Of a stretch of 64,000 nt of DNA, positions 1 to 9,076 are shown in pieces; the stretch's first letter is position 1; every line of letters begins with the position of its first letter. The stretch spans positions 124,001-188,000 of the forward strand of contig NZ_CP084880.1 in the NCBI RefSeq assembly GCF_013402815.2, given 5' to 3'. A program made the translations under genes and the position numbers. Below the pieces are notes generated by a model. It made no database searches, was not told the DNA's origin, and saw only the letters and a list, made by a program, of their open reading frames with translations. The DNA comes from Natrinema halophilum. GTDB lineage: Archaea; Halobacteriota; Halobacteria; Halobacteriales; Natrialbaceae.

Positions 1-573
1 GGTGAGGCCATCGGCGTCGTCCTCGACGACGAGCAATCGGATATCGGACATATCCCCGCCTTCCTCGATCGCGTAAACCATGTGGTAGTTAGCGTATGTC
101 GAGTTCGTCGCGAACCCTTTGACTCCGTTGACCTCCCAGCCGCCGTCGACGCGAGAAGCCGTCGTATCGAACTCCGCGAAACTGGTCCCTTCCTTCAACA
201 CTTCGGGTTCGGTCGCATAGAACCCGAAGACGTCTCCGTTTTCGGCGACCTGCTCCGTGAAGTACGCATGTTGCTCCTCGGTCCCGATCTCTTTGATCGT
301 CGCCAGCGCGACGGAGTGCGTACCAAAACTGTGAGCAGTGTTCGCACAGGCTCGCGCGAACTCCTCTAACACCTCCAGAAAGAGACGGTAATCGCCGCCA
401 GGTCCGGCATCGTATCCTCCGTAGTCCGTTCCACCTCCGAGGGCAAGCAAACCCTTCTCGTGGAGCAGTTCGAAGTTCTCCGCGGGGAATTCGCCTTCCT
501 GATCGACTGCAACAGAGCGCTCTTTGAGCACTTCCCCACACTCATCAACTTTCTGTCGTAAGTTTTCCTCCAT
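1..573 (-). CDS. Acyl-CoA dehydrogenase, C-terminus beyond the window edge
   Basis: The reverse strand is open from an ATG at 573 to base 1, giving 191 residues. The N-terminal alpha-helical domain is followed by the start of the beta domain (FGFYATEP, then VKGFATNSTYANYH), the arrangement of FAD-dependent acyl-CoA dehydrogenases that introduce an alpha,beta double bond into acyl-CoAs. About half of the usual 380-400 residues is visible, so the catalytic base cannot be checked. It is transcribed away from the MFS gene; the 232-base gap must hold both promoters. The neighbouring enoyl-CoA hydratases would take its product, which fits a beta-oxidation-like role. Confidence 0.85.
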   Translation of the reverse strand, partial: MEENLRQKVDECGEVLKERSVAVDQEGEFPAENFELLHEKGLLALGGGTDYGGYDAGPGGDYRLFLEVLEEFARACANTAHSFGTHSVALATIKEIGTEEQHAYFTEQVAENGDVFGFYATEPEVLKEGTSFAEFDTTASRVDGGWEVNGVKGFATNSTYANYHMVYAIEEGGDMSDIRLLVVEDDADGLT

Positions 574-805
574 ATAGAACACCCCCGCAAATCAAGGACA
601 AATAATTTTCGAATTCCATGTCAAACAATATCATTCAGGAGTCGGCCCCCAACACGTCCACGAACCGTCAGCCGTAACGTCGGTGTCCGCCACCGATCAT
701 CTGAACTCGATTCATCCCACCCAGTTTCGCACCGATGACGGATTGTCCTGTGACCACTTACACAAGCGTTATATCATGACATACTGAATTTGCTGGCGGC
801 ACCTG

Positions 806-2029
806 ATGAGTGTACAAAAATTGTCTAGCAGGCGACAGGTTAGCTTCGTGCTCGCCTTGGCGGAACTGCTGACTATGTCACTCTGGTTCAGCGCCACGGC
901 GGCGGCACCAGAACTGGCGGCTATGTGGGAATTGACCCCAGGCGAAACCGCGTGGCTCACTATCGCCGTCCAACTGGGTTTCGTGGTTGGAGCACTTCTG
1001 TCGACCCTTTTCACCCTCTCTGACGTCTTTAAACCACAACATCTGTTCGCCGGTTCTGCGTTCTTCGGAGCCGGCGTCACGGTGATCATTGCTGGGTTCG
1101 TAAGTAGCGCAGTACCGGCCATCATCCTCCGGTTCCTCACAGGAATGGCATTGGCAGGCGTGTATCCACCTGGAATGAAGATCATGGCCGGCTGGTTCCA
1201 GGAAAGACGCGGATTTGCCGTGAGTGTATTGATTGGATCTTTGACACTCGGTTCTGCGCTCCCGTTTTTCCTCAGGGGATTCGGCGGCGTCGGGCGACCG
1301 GAGGTCGTCCTCTACGGCGCCGCAGCCATGGCAGTCGTTGGGGGGTTGCTCGCACTACTCCTCGAATCGGGACCGCACCAGGCGCCCGCAGCACCGTTTG
1401 ACCCGCGTGCCATTGGACGGATCGTCAAGGAGCGGGGAACGATGCTCGCGAACGGTGGATATTTCGGCCATATGCTCGAGTTGTACGCCGTATGGACCTG
1501 GATTCCTGCATATCTGACGGCGAGCTTTGCCGCGAACGGGAACGTCGACAAGACGTCCCAATTCGTGTCGTTTCTCGCGTTCGCCACAATCGCCGTCGGC
1601 AGTGTCGGCGCCATCGTCGCAGGATGGGCGGCCGACAGGGTAGGGCGGACGGCGGTCACGAGCGCGAGCATGGCGATCAGCGGAACAGCCTGTCTCGCTG
1701 CAGGATTCCTCTTCCACAGTTCGGTATTCGTTCTCATCCCGTTCCTCTTGATCTGGGGCTTCGCCATCGTAGCCGACTCTGCCCAGTTTTCCGTCTGCAT
1801 CACCGAACTCACGGACAAACGGTACGTCGGTTCGGCGTTGACGTTCCAGACTGCGATCGGGTTCTTGCTCACGACTGTGACGATTCAACTCACACCGATT
1901 GTAGCCGACGTCGTCGGGTGGCAGTGGGCGTTCGCCCCGCTGGCCATTGGACCAGCATTTGGCATCCTCTCGATGCTGTACCTGCGGATAACGCCGGAAG
2001 CGCTCCAACTCGCCGGCGGCCGAAAGTAG
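806..2029 (+). CDS. MFS transporter, 407 aa
   Basis: A 407-residue membrane protein with about twelve hydrophobic segments. After segment 2 comes the loop LFTLSDVFKPQHL, at the place of the MFS motif A loop, and in the second half a clearer motif A-like loop, AGWAADRVGR. Length and layout match the major facilitator superfamily. The ATG at 806 sits about 30 bases after an AT-rich stretch. It heads the forward set of catabolic genes (enoyl-CoA hydratase, AtuA pair), so import of the substrate acid is the likely role. Specificity cannot be read from sequence; export is the alternative. Confidence 0.85.
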   Translation: MSVQKLSSRRQVSFVLALAELLTMSLWFSATAAAPELAAMWELTPGETAWLTIAVQLGFVVGALLSTLFTLSDVFKPQHLFAGSAFFGAGVTVIIAGFVSSAVPAIILRFLTGMALAGVYPPGMKIMAGWFQERRGFAVSVLIGSLTLGSALPFFLRGFGGVGRPEVVLYGAAAMAVVGGLLALLLESGPHQAPAAPFDPRAIGRIVKERGTMLANGGYFGHMLELYAVWTWIPAYLTASFAANGNVDKTSQFVSFLAFATIAVGSVGAIVAGWAADRVGRTAVTSASMAISGTACLAAGFLFHSSVFVLIPFLLIWGFAIVADSAQFSVCITELTDKRYVGSALTFQTAIGFLLTTVTIQLTPIVADVVGWQWAFAPLAIGPAFGILSMLYLRITPEALQLAGGRK

Positions 2030-2176
2030 GGCTGCCGCCTCGCCATTTCCCGCGAGACATCCGCGCGTAATCGGCGGAAATGGAAAGCGAGCTAAACCTT
2101 TTTACCCACTCATTCCGATATAACGCCACAGCCGAGCATAGACAACCATTAACATGGAAGTAACATCTCGAACTAC

Positions 2177-2983
2177 ATGACCGAAGAGACGAACGCGATC
2201 GAAACTGGCAACGACCACCTCAGCGTCGAGCAGTCAGATGACGGGTACGTCGTATGGGCGACGCTCAATCGCCCCGAATCGCACAACGCGTTATCGATGC
2301 AGATTCGTGAGGGACTGCTCCGCACTGCCCGGGCGATCGACGACTCACCAGTGCGCGTGCTCGTGATCCGCGGAGCAGGCGGTACGTTCTGCTCCGGCGG
2401 AGATCTCGACTCGATGGGCGAGAAGACAAAGGCGACCGACTATCAACAAGATCTGTCACTGGCCGACCTCGCTTCGGCCTTCGCCGACTTGAGCGCGCTC
2501 ACAGTCGCCGCCGTCGAAGGGTACTGTCTGGCTGGCGGTCTCGGTCTGGCGTCGTCGTGTGACTTCGTCGTCGCCGACGAGGAGGCGACTTTCGGCACGC
2601 CGGAGATGAACACCGGGCTATTTCCGATGCAGGCCATGGCCGCGATCATGCGAGTGGTCGACACTCGGAAAGGCCTCCAGATGCTGTTCACCGGCGAACC
2701 CGTCGACGCCGCAACAGCCGAGAAAATCGGCCTCGTGACCGAGTTGTTCGAAAGTGGTGACTTCGAATCGGCAGTTCGCGAGTACGTGTCGACCCTCGCC
2801 AACAACAACCCAGTCGCTATTGAGATGGGAAAGCGGGCGTTCTACACGCAACGTGACATGGATTACGACGCCGCCCTTGAATATCTACGTGACGCATTCG
2901 CAGTGCTCGTCGTCAGCGACGAGGCGCGCGAGGGGATCCAGGCGTTCAGAGACGACCGCGATCCTGCATGGGCAAACAGATGA
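2177..2983 (+). CDS. Enoyl-CoA hydratase/isomerase family protein
   Basis: 268 residues with the crotonase fold. The first oxyanion-hole segment is GAGGTFCSGGDLDSM (about residues 74-88) and the second is CLAGGLGLASSCDF (about 117-130), followed by FGTPEMNTGLFP. In mitochondrial-type hydratases a Glu stands soon after the second GG; here that position appears to be Leu/Gly, so another acyl-CoA reaction of the superfamily (isomerase, hydrolase, lyase) is possible. The stop overlaps the next start (ATGA at 2980-2983), so it is translationally coupled to the AtuA-type gene. Confidence 0.88.
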   Translation: MTEETNAIETGNDHLSVEQSDDGYVVWATLNRPESHNALSMQIREGLLRTARAIDDSPVRVLVIRGAGGTFCSGGDLDSMGEKTKATDYQQDLSLADLASAFADLSALTVAAVEGYCLAGGLGLASSCDFVVADEEATFGTPEMNTGLFPMQAMAAIMRVVDTRKGLQMLFTGEPVDAATAEKIGLVTELFESGDFESAVREYVSTLANNNPVAIEMGKRAFYTQRDMDYDAALEYLRDAFAVLVVSDEAREGIQAFRDDRDPAWANR

Positions 2984-4314
2984 CGGTGAAAATCGCGAAT
3001 GCATCCGGTTTCTGGGGAGATAACCCGGACGCACCCGAATCGATGCTCGAGAACTGTACCGGCTTGGACTATCTCACGTTCGACTACCTGGCCGAGGTGA
3101 CGATGACGGTCCTGGCTCGCCAGCAGGAGTCGGATCCGTCGTTGGGGTACGCTCGGGATTTTCCGCGCCTCCTGGCGGACATCCTCCCGACAGCGCTTGA
3201 CGATGACGTGACAATAGTCGCGAACGCGGGCGGACTTAACCCGTCTGCGTGTCGTGATGCAATTCTCGACATCGCAGCCGAGCAGGGCCTCTCGGTACGC
3301 ATCGGAACGGTCTCGAACGACGACTTCCGCGACGACATCGACTCGTTCGACGACCTCCGTCACATGATCACCGATGAACCGCTCCCCAGTGATGCGGACG
3401 TCACGGCCGCCAACGCATACTTCGGTGCCTACCCCATCGCCAGCGCACTCGATGACGGTGCAGATGTCGTTGTCACTGGCCGCGTAATCGACGCAGCAAC
3501 CGTCATGGGCCCACTCATCCACGAATACGGCTGGGAGCCAGCAGACCACGACGAGTTGGCCAGGGGGATGATAGCTGGTCACGTAATCGAGTGTGGTGCC
3601 CAGGCGACCGGCGGTAATTACATGGGCGATTGGCGTGACGTGGACTTCGAAACTATCGGCTTTCCCGTAGTCGCTGTCGAACCCGACGGGGTGGCAGAAA
3701 TCACGAAGCCGGACGGAACCGGCGGCAAGGTAACGCGAGGGACGATTGCAGAACAGCTCCTGTACGAAGTCGGCGATCCGGCGGCGTACACCGGTCCCGA
3801 CGTAACCGCAGATTTTCAGCACGTCGAACTCGCAAACGTCGGTCCCGACCAAGTACGTATGACAGGCATAACTGGCAAACCGCCAACTGATACGTACAAA
3901 GCAAGTCTCCATTACAAGGACGGCTGGAGAGTCCGAGGCGCTCGTGTGTATGCGAGTCCGAATGCAGGAGAGAAAGCCCAACGGGCCATCGAATACATGA
4001 AACACATCCCTGAGAAGGCAGATATCGAATATCACCGGATGGAAGCTGAACGGATCGGGATGAACGCACTCCACGACGGAATGGCAGCAATGACGAACCC
4101 GGAGGAAGTCGTCGCCAGCGTTAGTATCGAGACACCGACCCGCCAGGACGCGCGTGAGTTCGCCTCGCGCACCATCGCGCTCGGCCTCGGCGGACCGCCG
4201 GCATCAGCGCCCCTCACCCCAGGTCGACCGAAACCACGACCGGTTTTTCGGTATCATCCCGTACTCGTTCCGAAATCCGAATTCGATCCGGAAACGGAGG
4301 TCGTGTCGGCGTGA
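2980..4314 (+). CDS. AtuA-type protein (DUF1446), acyclic terpene utilisation family
   Basis: 444 residues from the ATG at 2980. An in-frame ATG 12 bases upstream exists, but 2980 gives the ATGA overlap with the hydratase. The glycine-rich start (ASGFWGDNP), IVANAGGLNP, VVTGRVIDAATVMGPL and HVIECGAQATGGNY are features of the AtuA/DUF1446 family, found in acyclic terpene and branched-acid catabolism and of uncertain biochemical role. It lacks the C-terminal ferredoxin-like domain of longer family members; that domain is encoded by the next, overlapping gene. The split pair next to a hydratase argues for work on a CoA-bound branched or isoprenoid acid. Confidence 0.85.
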   Translation: MTVKIANASGFWGDNPDAPESMLENCTGLDYLTFDYLAEVTMTVLARQQESDPSLGYARDFPRLLADILPTALDDDVTIVANAGGLNPSACRDAILDIAAEQGLSVRIGTVSNDDFRDDIDSFDDLRHMITDEPLPSDADVTAANAYFGAYPIASALDDGADVVVTGRVIDAATVMGPLIHEYGWEPADHDELARGMIAGHVIECGAQATGGNYMGDWRDVDFETIGFPVVAVEPDGVAEITKPDGTGGKVTRGTIAEQLLYEVGDPAAYTGPDVTADFQHVELANVGPDQVRMTGITGKPPTDTYKASLHYKDGWRVRGARVYASPNAGEKAQRAIEYMKHIPEKADIEYHRMEAERIGMNALHDGMAAMTNPEEVVASVSIETPTRQDAREFASRTIALGLGGPPASAPLTPGRPKPRPVFRYHPVLVPKSEFDPETEVVSA

Positions 4315-4649
4315 AACTCGCCGACATCGCTCACGGTCGATCGGGTGATAAGGGTGACTGTGCTAACATCGGCATTGTCGCGTACGATGACGATGACTTC
4401 GCATTTCTCCGATCCTTCCTGACCGAAGAACTGGTAGCCGACGTATTCGAAACGTTCTTGCAGCATCCGGAGTCGTCTTCAGTCGACCGGTTTGTACTTC
4501 CCGAACTCGGAGGCCTGAACTTCGTGCTCTACGGCTCGCTGGACGGCGGAGCCAGCGAATCGCTCCGAACCGATGTCCAAGGAAAAACATTTGCTGCGAT
4601 GCTATTGAGAGTAGATATAACTGAGCCGTACGCCACATTCGACGGATAA
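4311..4649 (+). CDS. AtuA-like ferredoxin-fold domain protein
   Basis: 112 residues starting at GTG 4311, whose codon overlaps the stop of the AtuA-type gene (GTGA). The start ADIAHGRSGDKGDCANIGI and the segment LGGLNFVLYGSLDGG are typical of the small AtuA-like domain that in many bacteria is fused to the C-terminus of AtuA. Here it is a separate polypeptide, presumably the partner subunit of the preceding protein. The gene ends the forward cluster; an AT-rich stretch with poly-T follows at about 4725-4750. Confidence 0.85.
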   Translation: MKLADIAHGRSGDKGDCANIGIVAYDDDDFAFLRSFLTEELVADVFETFLQHPESSSVDRFVLPELGGLNFVLYGSLDGGASESLRTDVQGKTFAAMLLRVDITEPYATFDG

Positions 4650-4901
4650 TTGTTTCTAACCCCCCGAAATTCTGATTTGAATCCCAAAATACATCCTGAA
4701 ACTACCGCAAGTTACAATTTTCTAAATTAATAATTACATATTTAATTTGTAAGGAATTCTCGTTGACTGAGTGAGACAGTGATGGGAAACACAAATGGCC
4801 TACCGGATACCACATAGCCACAGGCCTGAAAGAGACAATTCTACTGGATATTGGTATCTCTTACCAAAGCTTTATCGCCGATAAAACGTTGCTGTTTGCA
4901 T

Positions 4902-5684
4902 ATGTCACAAAAGACTCCGGACGAACCGCGGTCGATCAAGGCAATCCAGACAACCGGGAAAATAATAAACGCGCTAGAGAGCCAGAACGGAGCGGGTGTG
5001 ACAGAACTTGCCAATCTTCTGAACGTTAGCAAAGGGACTATTCACACCCATCTAAACACACTGCGCCGAGATGGGTTCGTGACCAAGGACGAACAGACGT
5101 ACTATCTCAGTCTCCAATTTCTAAAGCTCGGTGAGAGTGCGAGGCAACGGTACGACTTCTCCGACATCCTGTCTCGAGAGGTCGAAGAACTGGCTAACGA
5201 TTTGGACGTCAGAGCGCAGGTGCTCGTCAGTGAAGGCGGGAAAGGTGTGTGCCTGTATGTCAGTTCGGGACCAAACGCAATGAAACAGTCGCTCACTACC
5301 GGTGAATTCGACCATCTCCACTACACCGCAGCCGGGAAGGCCATCTTGGCGCACTTACCGGAGGAAAGAGTTTCCGACATCCTCGACCAGCATGGGCTTC
5401 CCGCACCAACGGAGAACACGATTACCGATCGGGACAAATTGTTCGAAGATCTAGAGAAGACACGCCAACGCGGATACTCCGTCAATCGCGAAGAGAAAAT
5501 CCCAGGCCTGGTCGGCATCGGAGTACCGTTCAGGAACAAGGATGGCTGTGTCCTCGCCTCCATCAGTGTCGCTGTTCCGTCGTCCGAAGTGACCGGCACG
5601 AATCGCGAAACAGAGATTGCAAACCGCGTCCGCCAGTGTAAAAACAAGGCAGAGGTCAATCTACGGCTCAGCAGCAGACGATAA
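4902..5684 (+). CDS. IclR family transcriptional regulator
   Basis: 260 residues from ATG 4902; the frame is open upstream to 4851, but the IclR fold begins after 4902. An N-terminal winged helix (GVTELANLLNVSKGTIHTHL) is followed by the IclR effector domain with HYTAAGKAILAHLPEE and RGYSVNREEKIPGLVGIGVP. Such proteins sense aromatic or aliphatic acids and control adjacent catabolic operons. Its position between the AtuA genes and the SDR/dehydrogenase cluster makes it the probable local regulator. Confidence 0.92.
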   Translation: MSQKTPDEPRSIKAIQTTGKIINALESQNGAGVTELANLLNVSKGTIHTHLNTLRRDGFVTKDEQTYYLSLQFLKLGESARQRYDFSDILSREVEELANDLDVRAQVLVSEGGKGVCLYVSSGPNAMKQSLTTGEFDHLHYTAAGKAILAHLPEERVSDILDQHGLPAPTENTITDRDKLFEDLEKTRQRGYSVNREEKIPGLVGIGVPFRNKDGCVLASISVAVPSSEVTGTNRETEIANRVRQCKNKAEVNLRLSSRR

Positions 5685-5934
5685 TTAGGCCAGCATCACC
5701 ACCCAACGTTTTCACCCGTCAAATACCGCACCGATTCCGGCATTACCACGAGTCGAATCATCTGGCATGCTCAGGAAGAAAACTCAGATGCTACCTATGA
5801 TGGGGAATGTTCTTCGCTCGGCGGTTCTGCACGCGCTGTGAGTGACAATTATCACGGTGTATTCCACAAGACGACCTGCTCTTCGACGACTGAACGCCTG
5901 TTACTGGCTAGTCAGATCTGACCTAGCGGTGAAC

Positions 5935-6720
5935 TTAATCGATCCACTGCCACTCCTTACCCCCGTCGACGTCGATACAGGCCCCATTGACGAAGCTGGC
6001 TTCCTCAGATGCGAGAAACGTCACGACGTTCGCGATCTCTTCGGGTTCACAGATCCGGCCCTGGGGGAAAACGTCAGGGACTTGCTCTTCGACGTCCTCG
6101 ATCGGGAGATCATACTGCTCGGCGACTGTCGCAGTGAATTCGTCCCACCGATCGGTTCGAACTGGCCCCGGATTCACGGCGTTGATCCGGACGTCCGCCC
6201 CGTACTGTTTCGCGATCGCGCGGGTGAAGACGATATCAGCCGCGTTGGTCATTCCACTGGTCAAAAAGTCCGGCTGCGGGTAAATACCACCGGTGCCGAT
6301 GACGTTGACAATGGCGCCGTTGCTCTCGACGAGATGTGGGAGTGCTGCCTTCGTGCTCCGGACGTAGCCCATCAATTTCAGATCGATCGCCTGAGACCAA
6401 TCATCCTCGCTCAGTTGCTCTAACTGGCCCGGAGGGGAACTACCTGCGTTGTTGACCAGGACGTCCAGCCGGCCGTAGTGATCGATCACGTCCGCGATGA
6501 ACTGTTTCGGCCCTGCAACCGTGCTTAGATCGGCAGATATCGGGTGACAGGCGACGCACTCGTCCTCGATCTCGGCAGCGGCCTCCTCGAGGGCATCCGT
6601 CCTTCGAGCGCACAACGCGATGTCGGCGCCTGCTCGTGCAAAGCGCTCGGCTGTGGCTTTGCCGATCCCTTTGCTCCCACCCGTTATCGCGACGACACGT
6701 CCGTCTAATGCGTACGACAT
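5935..6720 (-). CDS. SDR family oxidoreductase with altered active site
   Basis: 261 residues from ATG 6720 (alternatives at 6735 and 6774 add non-homologous residues). The Rossmann motif GGSKGIGKA (about residues 14-22), NNAG and VNPGPVRTDRW identify a short-chain dehydrogenase. The expected YxxxK is absent: the corresponding stretch reads PDFLTSGMTNAA, with neither Tyr nor Lys in place. Some SDR subgroups have this layout and may act on CoA thioesters or lack classical dehydrogenase chemistry. It is divergent from the E1-alpha gene, leaving a 160-base intergenic region for two promoters. Confidence 0.85.
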   Translation of the reverse strand: MSYALDGRVVAITGGSKGIGKATAERFARAGADIALCARRTDALEEAAAEIEDECVACHPISADLSTVAGPKQFIADVIDHYGRLDVLVNNAGSSPPGQLEQLSEDDWSQAIDLKLMGYVRSTKAALPHLVESNGAIVNVIGTGGIYPQPDFLTSGMTNAADIVFTRAIAKQYGADVRINAVNPGPVRTDRWDEFTATVAEQYDLPIEDVEEQVPDVFPQGRICEPEEIANVVTFLASEEASFVNGACIDVDGGKEWQWID

Positions 6721-6882
6721 AGCGGATCCTCGCATGCGGTGATTGTAAATGTATGTAGATGTTACTGGTCTCACAAATGACGTAGATCATACGGCTGTTG
6801 GATGGGGATCAGCTTCGAACCGGTCGCCGTTTCGAATCATCCGGACGGCAGTTATTTACTGATTCCTTTCTAACGGTTGGGT

Positions 6883-8016
6883 ATGTCCACATGGAGCGAA
6901 GTTACTCCTTTGGAGGACTTCCGCCAGATACTGACGAAGGACGGAACGCTGCAGAGAGAACCGCCAGACCTCGACGAAGAGATACTTCTTGAGGCCTATA
7001 TCACGTTCATCAAGACCAGGAAATTCGACGAGAAGCGGATGCGGATGCAACGCCGTGGAGAGGTCCATCACGCGTCACGGACGCTCGGCGAGGAAGCGGT
7101 GGCGATCGGTTCGGCCATCGCGATGGAGCCCGACGACTGGTCGTTCCCGTCGTATCGCCAAACGGGCGCTCTTCTGTACTGGGGGGTGCCGATGGCGGGC
7201 ATGTTCGCAGGGTCGCTGGGTGCCGAACCGGAGACCATCGACGAATACCTGTCAGTCGACGCCAATCCTTCGGTGAACGTCGTCTCGACCGGCCCGCCGC
7301 TGACGGTGAACGTGACCAACGCCGTCGGCAGCGGTATGGTCGACGCCCTGAGCGGAAGCGACAAAGTCACGCTCACCTTCCTCGGCGACGGCTCAACCAG
7401 CCAGGGAGACTTCCACGACGCGATGAATTTCGCCGGCGTGTTCGACGTGCCGACCGTGATCATCTGTCAGAATAACCAATGGGCCATTTCAGTTCCGCGT
7501 TATCGCCAAACCGGCTCAGAGACGATCGCACAGAAGGGAGAAGCGTACGGCATTCCCCACGAACGAGTCGACGGGAACGATATATTCGCCGTCTACGAGA
7601 CGGTCCAGGAAGCAGTCGACCATGCCAGGGACGGTGGCGGACCGACCTTCATCGAGGCAGTCACCTATCGTCGGCGGGAACACAACACATCCGACGATGA
7701 GCGAGTTTACCGCGACAACGACGAGATGCGCGAATACTGGGAAGAACGCGATCCACTCGACAGATTCGAGAAATATCTAGAAAGGGAAGGTATGCTCGAC
7801 GAAGACCGGAAGGCGGAGATCGAACAGGCAGTCGAACAGGAGATAACGGAAGCGCTCGAACTGGCTCGCGAAGTCCCGACGAGTGACCCCCAACGGATGT
7901 TCGACAGCCACATCCGCGGCGACTCTTGGAACATGCGCCAACAGCGCGCCGAACTCTCCGCAGAACTCGATGGACGGAATCCGTTCGTCGACGTCCAGGA
8001 GGGTGATCACGAATGA
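6883..8016 (+). CDS. 2-oxoacid dehydrogenase E1 alpha subunit (TPP-dependent)
   Basis: 377 residues from ATG 6883 (a TTG two codons earlier is open). The thiamine diphosphate motif begins GDGSTSQGDFHDAMNF at about residue 168 and ends with NN near 196. HHASRTLGEEAVAIG lies near the N-terminus, and the phosphorylation-loop region contains RRREHNTSDD. E1 alpha decarboxylates a 2-oxoacid and, with E1 beta, transfers the acyl group to the lipoyl arm of E2. Overlap with E1 beta is ATGA. In Halobacteria such complexes mostly serve branched-chain 2-oxoacids; the substrate here is inferred from the neighbours. Confidence 0.92.
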   Translation: MSTWSEVTPLEDFRQILTKDGTLQREPPDLDEEILLEAYITFIKTRKFDEKRMRMQRRGEVHHASRTLGEEAVAIGSAIAMEPDDWSFPSYRQTGALLYWGVPMAGMFAGSLGAEPETIDEYLSVDANPSVNVVSTGPPLTVNVTNAVGSGMVDALSGSDKVTLTFLGDGSTSQGDFHDAMNFAGVFDVPTVIICQNNQWAISVPRYRQTGSETIAQKGEAYGIPHERVDGNDIFAVYETVQEAVDHARDGGGPTFIEAVTYRRREHNTSDDERVYRDNDEMREYWEERDPLDRFEKYLEREGMLDEDRKAEIEQAVEQEITEALELAREVPTSDPQRMFDSHIRGDSWNMRQQRAELSAELDGRNPFVDVQEGDHE

Positions 8017-9017
8017 GCGAGCCTCAGGAAGTCGGCAAATCACACGAAAATCTGAACATCATCAGCGCGGTCAACCAGACGCTCTATCAGGAGATGAGCC
8101 GAGATGACGACGTTCGGCTGCTCGGCTACGACATCGGCCCGATCGGCGGCGTCTTTCGGGCGACTGATGGCCTGGTCGAAGAGTTCGGCCAGGACCGCGT
8201 CGTCGACACACCGCTGTCCGAGAACGGCATCCTCGGCGTGGCGGCCGGCATGGCGATGCGCGGCGAACGGGTCGTTCCAGAGATCCAGTTCATGGGTTTT
8301 CTCTACCCCGCGTTCGGGCAGTTCATGTACGTCGTGGCGAAAGCTCACAAGCGATCCGGCGGCAGCATCGATCTCCCGATGACGATTCGGCTGCCCTACG
8401 GTGGCGGCATTCAGGCCGTGCCCTTCCACTCAGAATCGACCGAGACGTACCTGATCCACACGCCCGGTATACGGGTAGTTTGTCCGAGTACGCCGTACCA
8501 AACGAAGGGACTGCTCGCCGCGAGCATCCGGTGTGACGACCCCGTGGTCTTCATGGAACCGAAGGCCATCTACCGTGAACAGACCGAACCTGTCCCGGAA
8601 AAGTCCTACACATTGCCCCTCGACGAGGCCCGCGTTGTCAGCGAGGGAAGTGACGTCACTGTGCTTACCTGGGGTGCTATGGTCAATCACGCAATCACGG
8701 CGGCTGAGAACGTCGACGCCGACGTGGAACTTATCGATCTGCGTGCACTCTCGCCAATCGACTACGAGACGATATTAAACTCCGTACGGAAGACGGGACG
8801 CTGCGTCGTGTTACACGAGGCCCGACGCACACTAGGATTGGGCTCGGAACTCTCGGCCCGAATCAACGAGCACGCGATCGACTGTCTGAAAGCGCCGATC
8901 AAGCGGGCAACCGGATTCGACATCCACTACCCGGGTTACCGGATAGAAGACGACTATTTGCCCGACTCGACGCGTGCCGAGTGTGCCATTGAAGCAGTAA
9001 TGGACTATGAGTACTGA
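8013..9017 (+). CDS. 2-oxoacid dehydrogenase E1 beta subunit
   Basis: 334 residues. The segment ENGILGVAAGMAMRGERVVP, then FMGFLYPAFGQFM, and the C-terminal transketolase-like domain with VDADVELIDLRALSPID are typical of E1 beta. The start overlaps the E1 alpha stop by four bases. It forms the alpha2beta2 thiamine enzyme with the preceding product. Confidence 0.93.
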   Translation: MSEPQEVGKSHENLNIISAVNQTLYQEMSRDDDVRLLGYDIGPIGGVFRATDGLVEEFGQDRVVDTPLSENGILGVAAGMAMRGERVVPEIQFMGFLYPAFGQFMYVVAKAHKRSGGSIDLPMTIRLPYGGGIQAVPFHSESTETYLIHTPGIRVVCPSTPYQTKGLLAASIRCDDPVVFMEPKAIYREQTEPVPEKSYTLPLDEARVVSEGSDVTVLTWGAMVNHAITAAENVDADVELIDLRALSPIDYETILNSVRKTGRCVVLHEARRTLGLGSELSARINEHAIDCLKAPIKRATGFDIHYPGYRIEDDYLPDSTRAECAIEAVMDYEY

Positions 9018-9076
9018 TCCGAAATATGCTCGTCTGAATAGTTTCCAAACGCACATGACCCCCCGATACGAGAACC

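Noticed and set aside
2863-4074. Reverse open frame of 403 codons
   Set aside because: It lies opposite the hydratase and AtuA-type genes, whose overlaps and motifs are convincing.
6800-6860. Possible tRNA fragment (ttcgaaccggtc, gaatcatccgg)
   Set aside because: No cloverleaf can be drawn; only the T-loop-like string is present.
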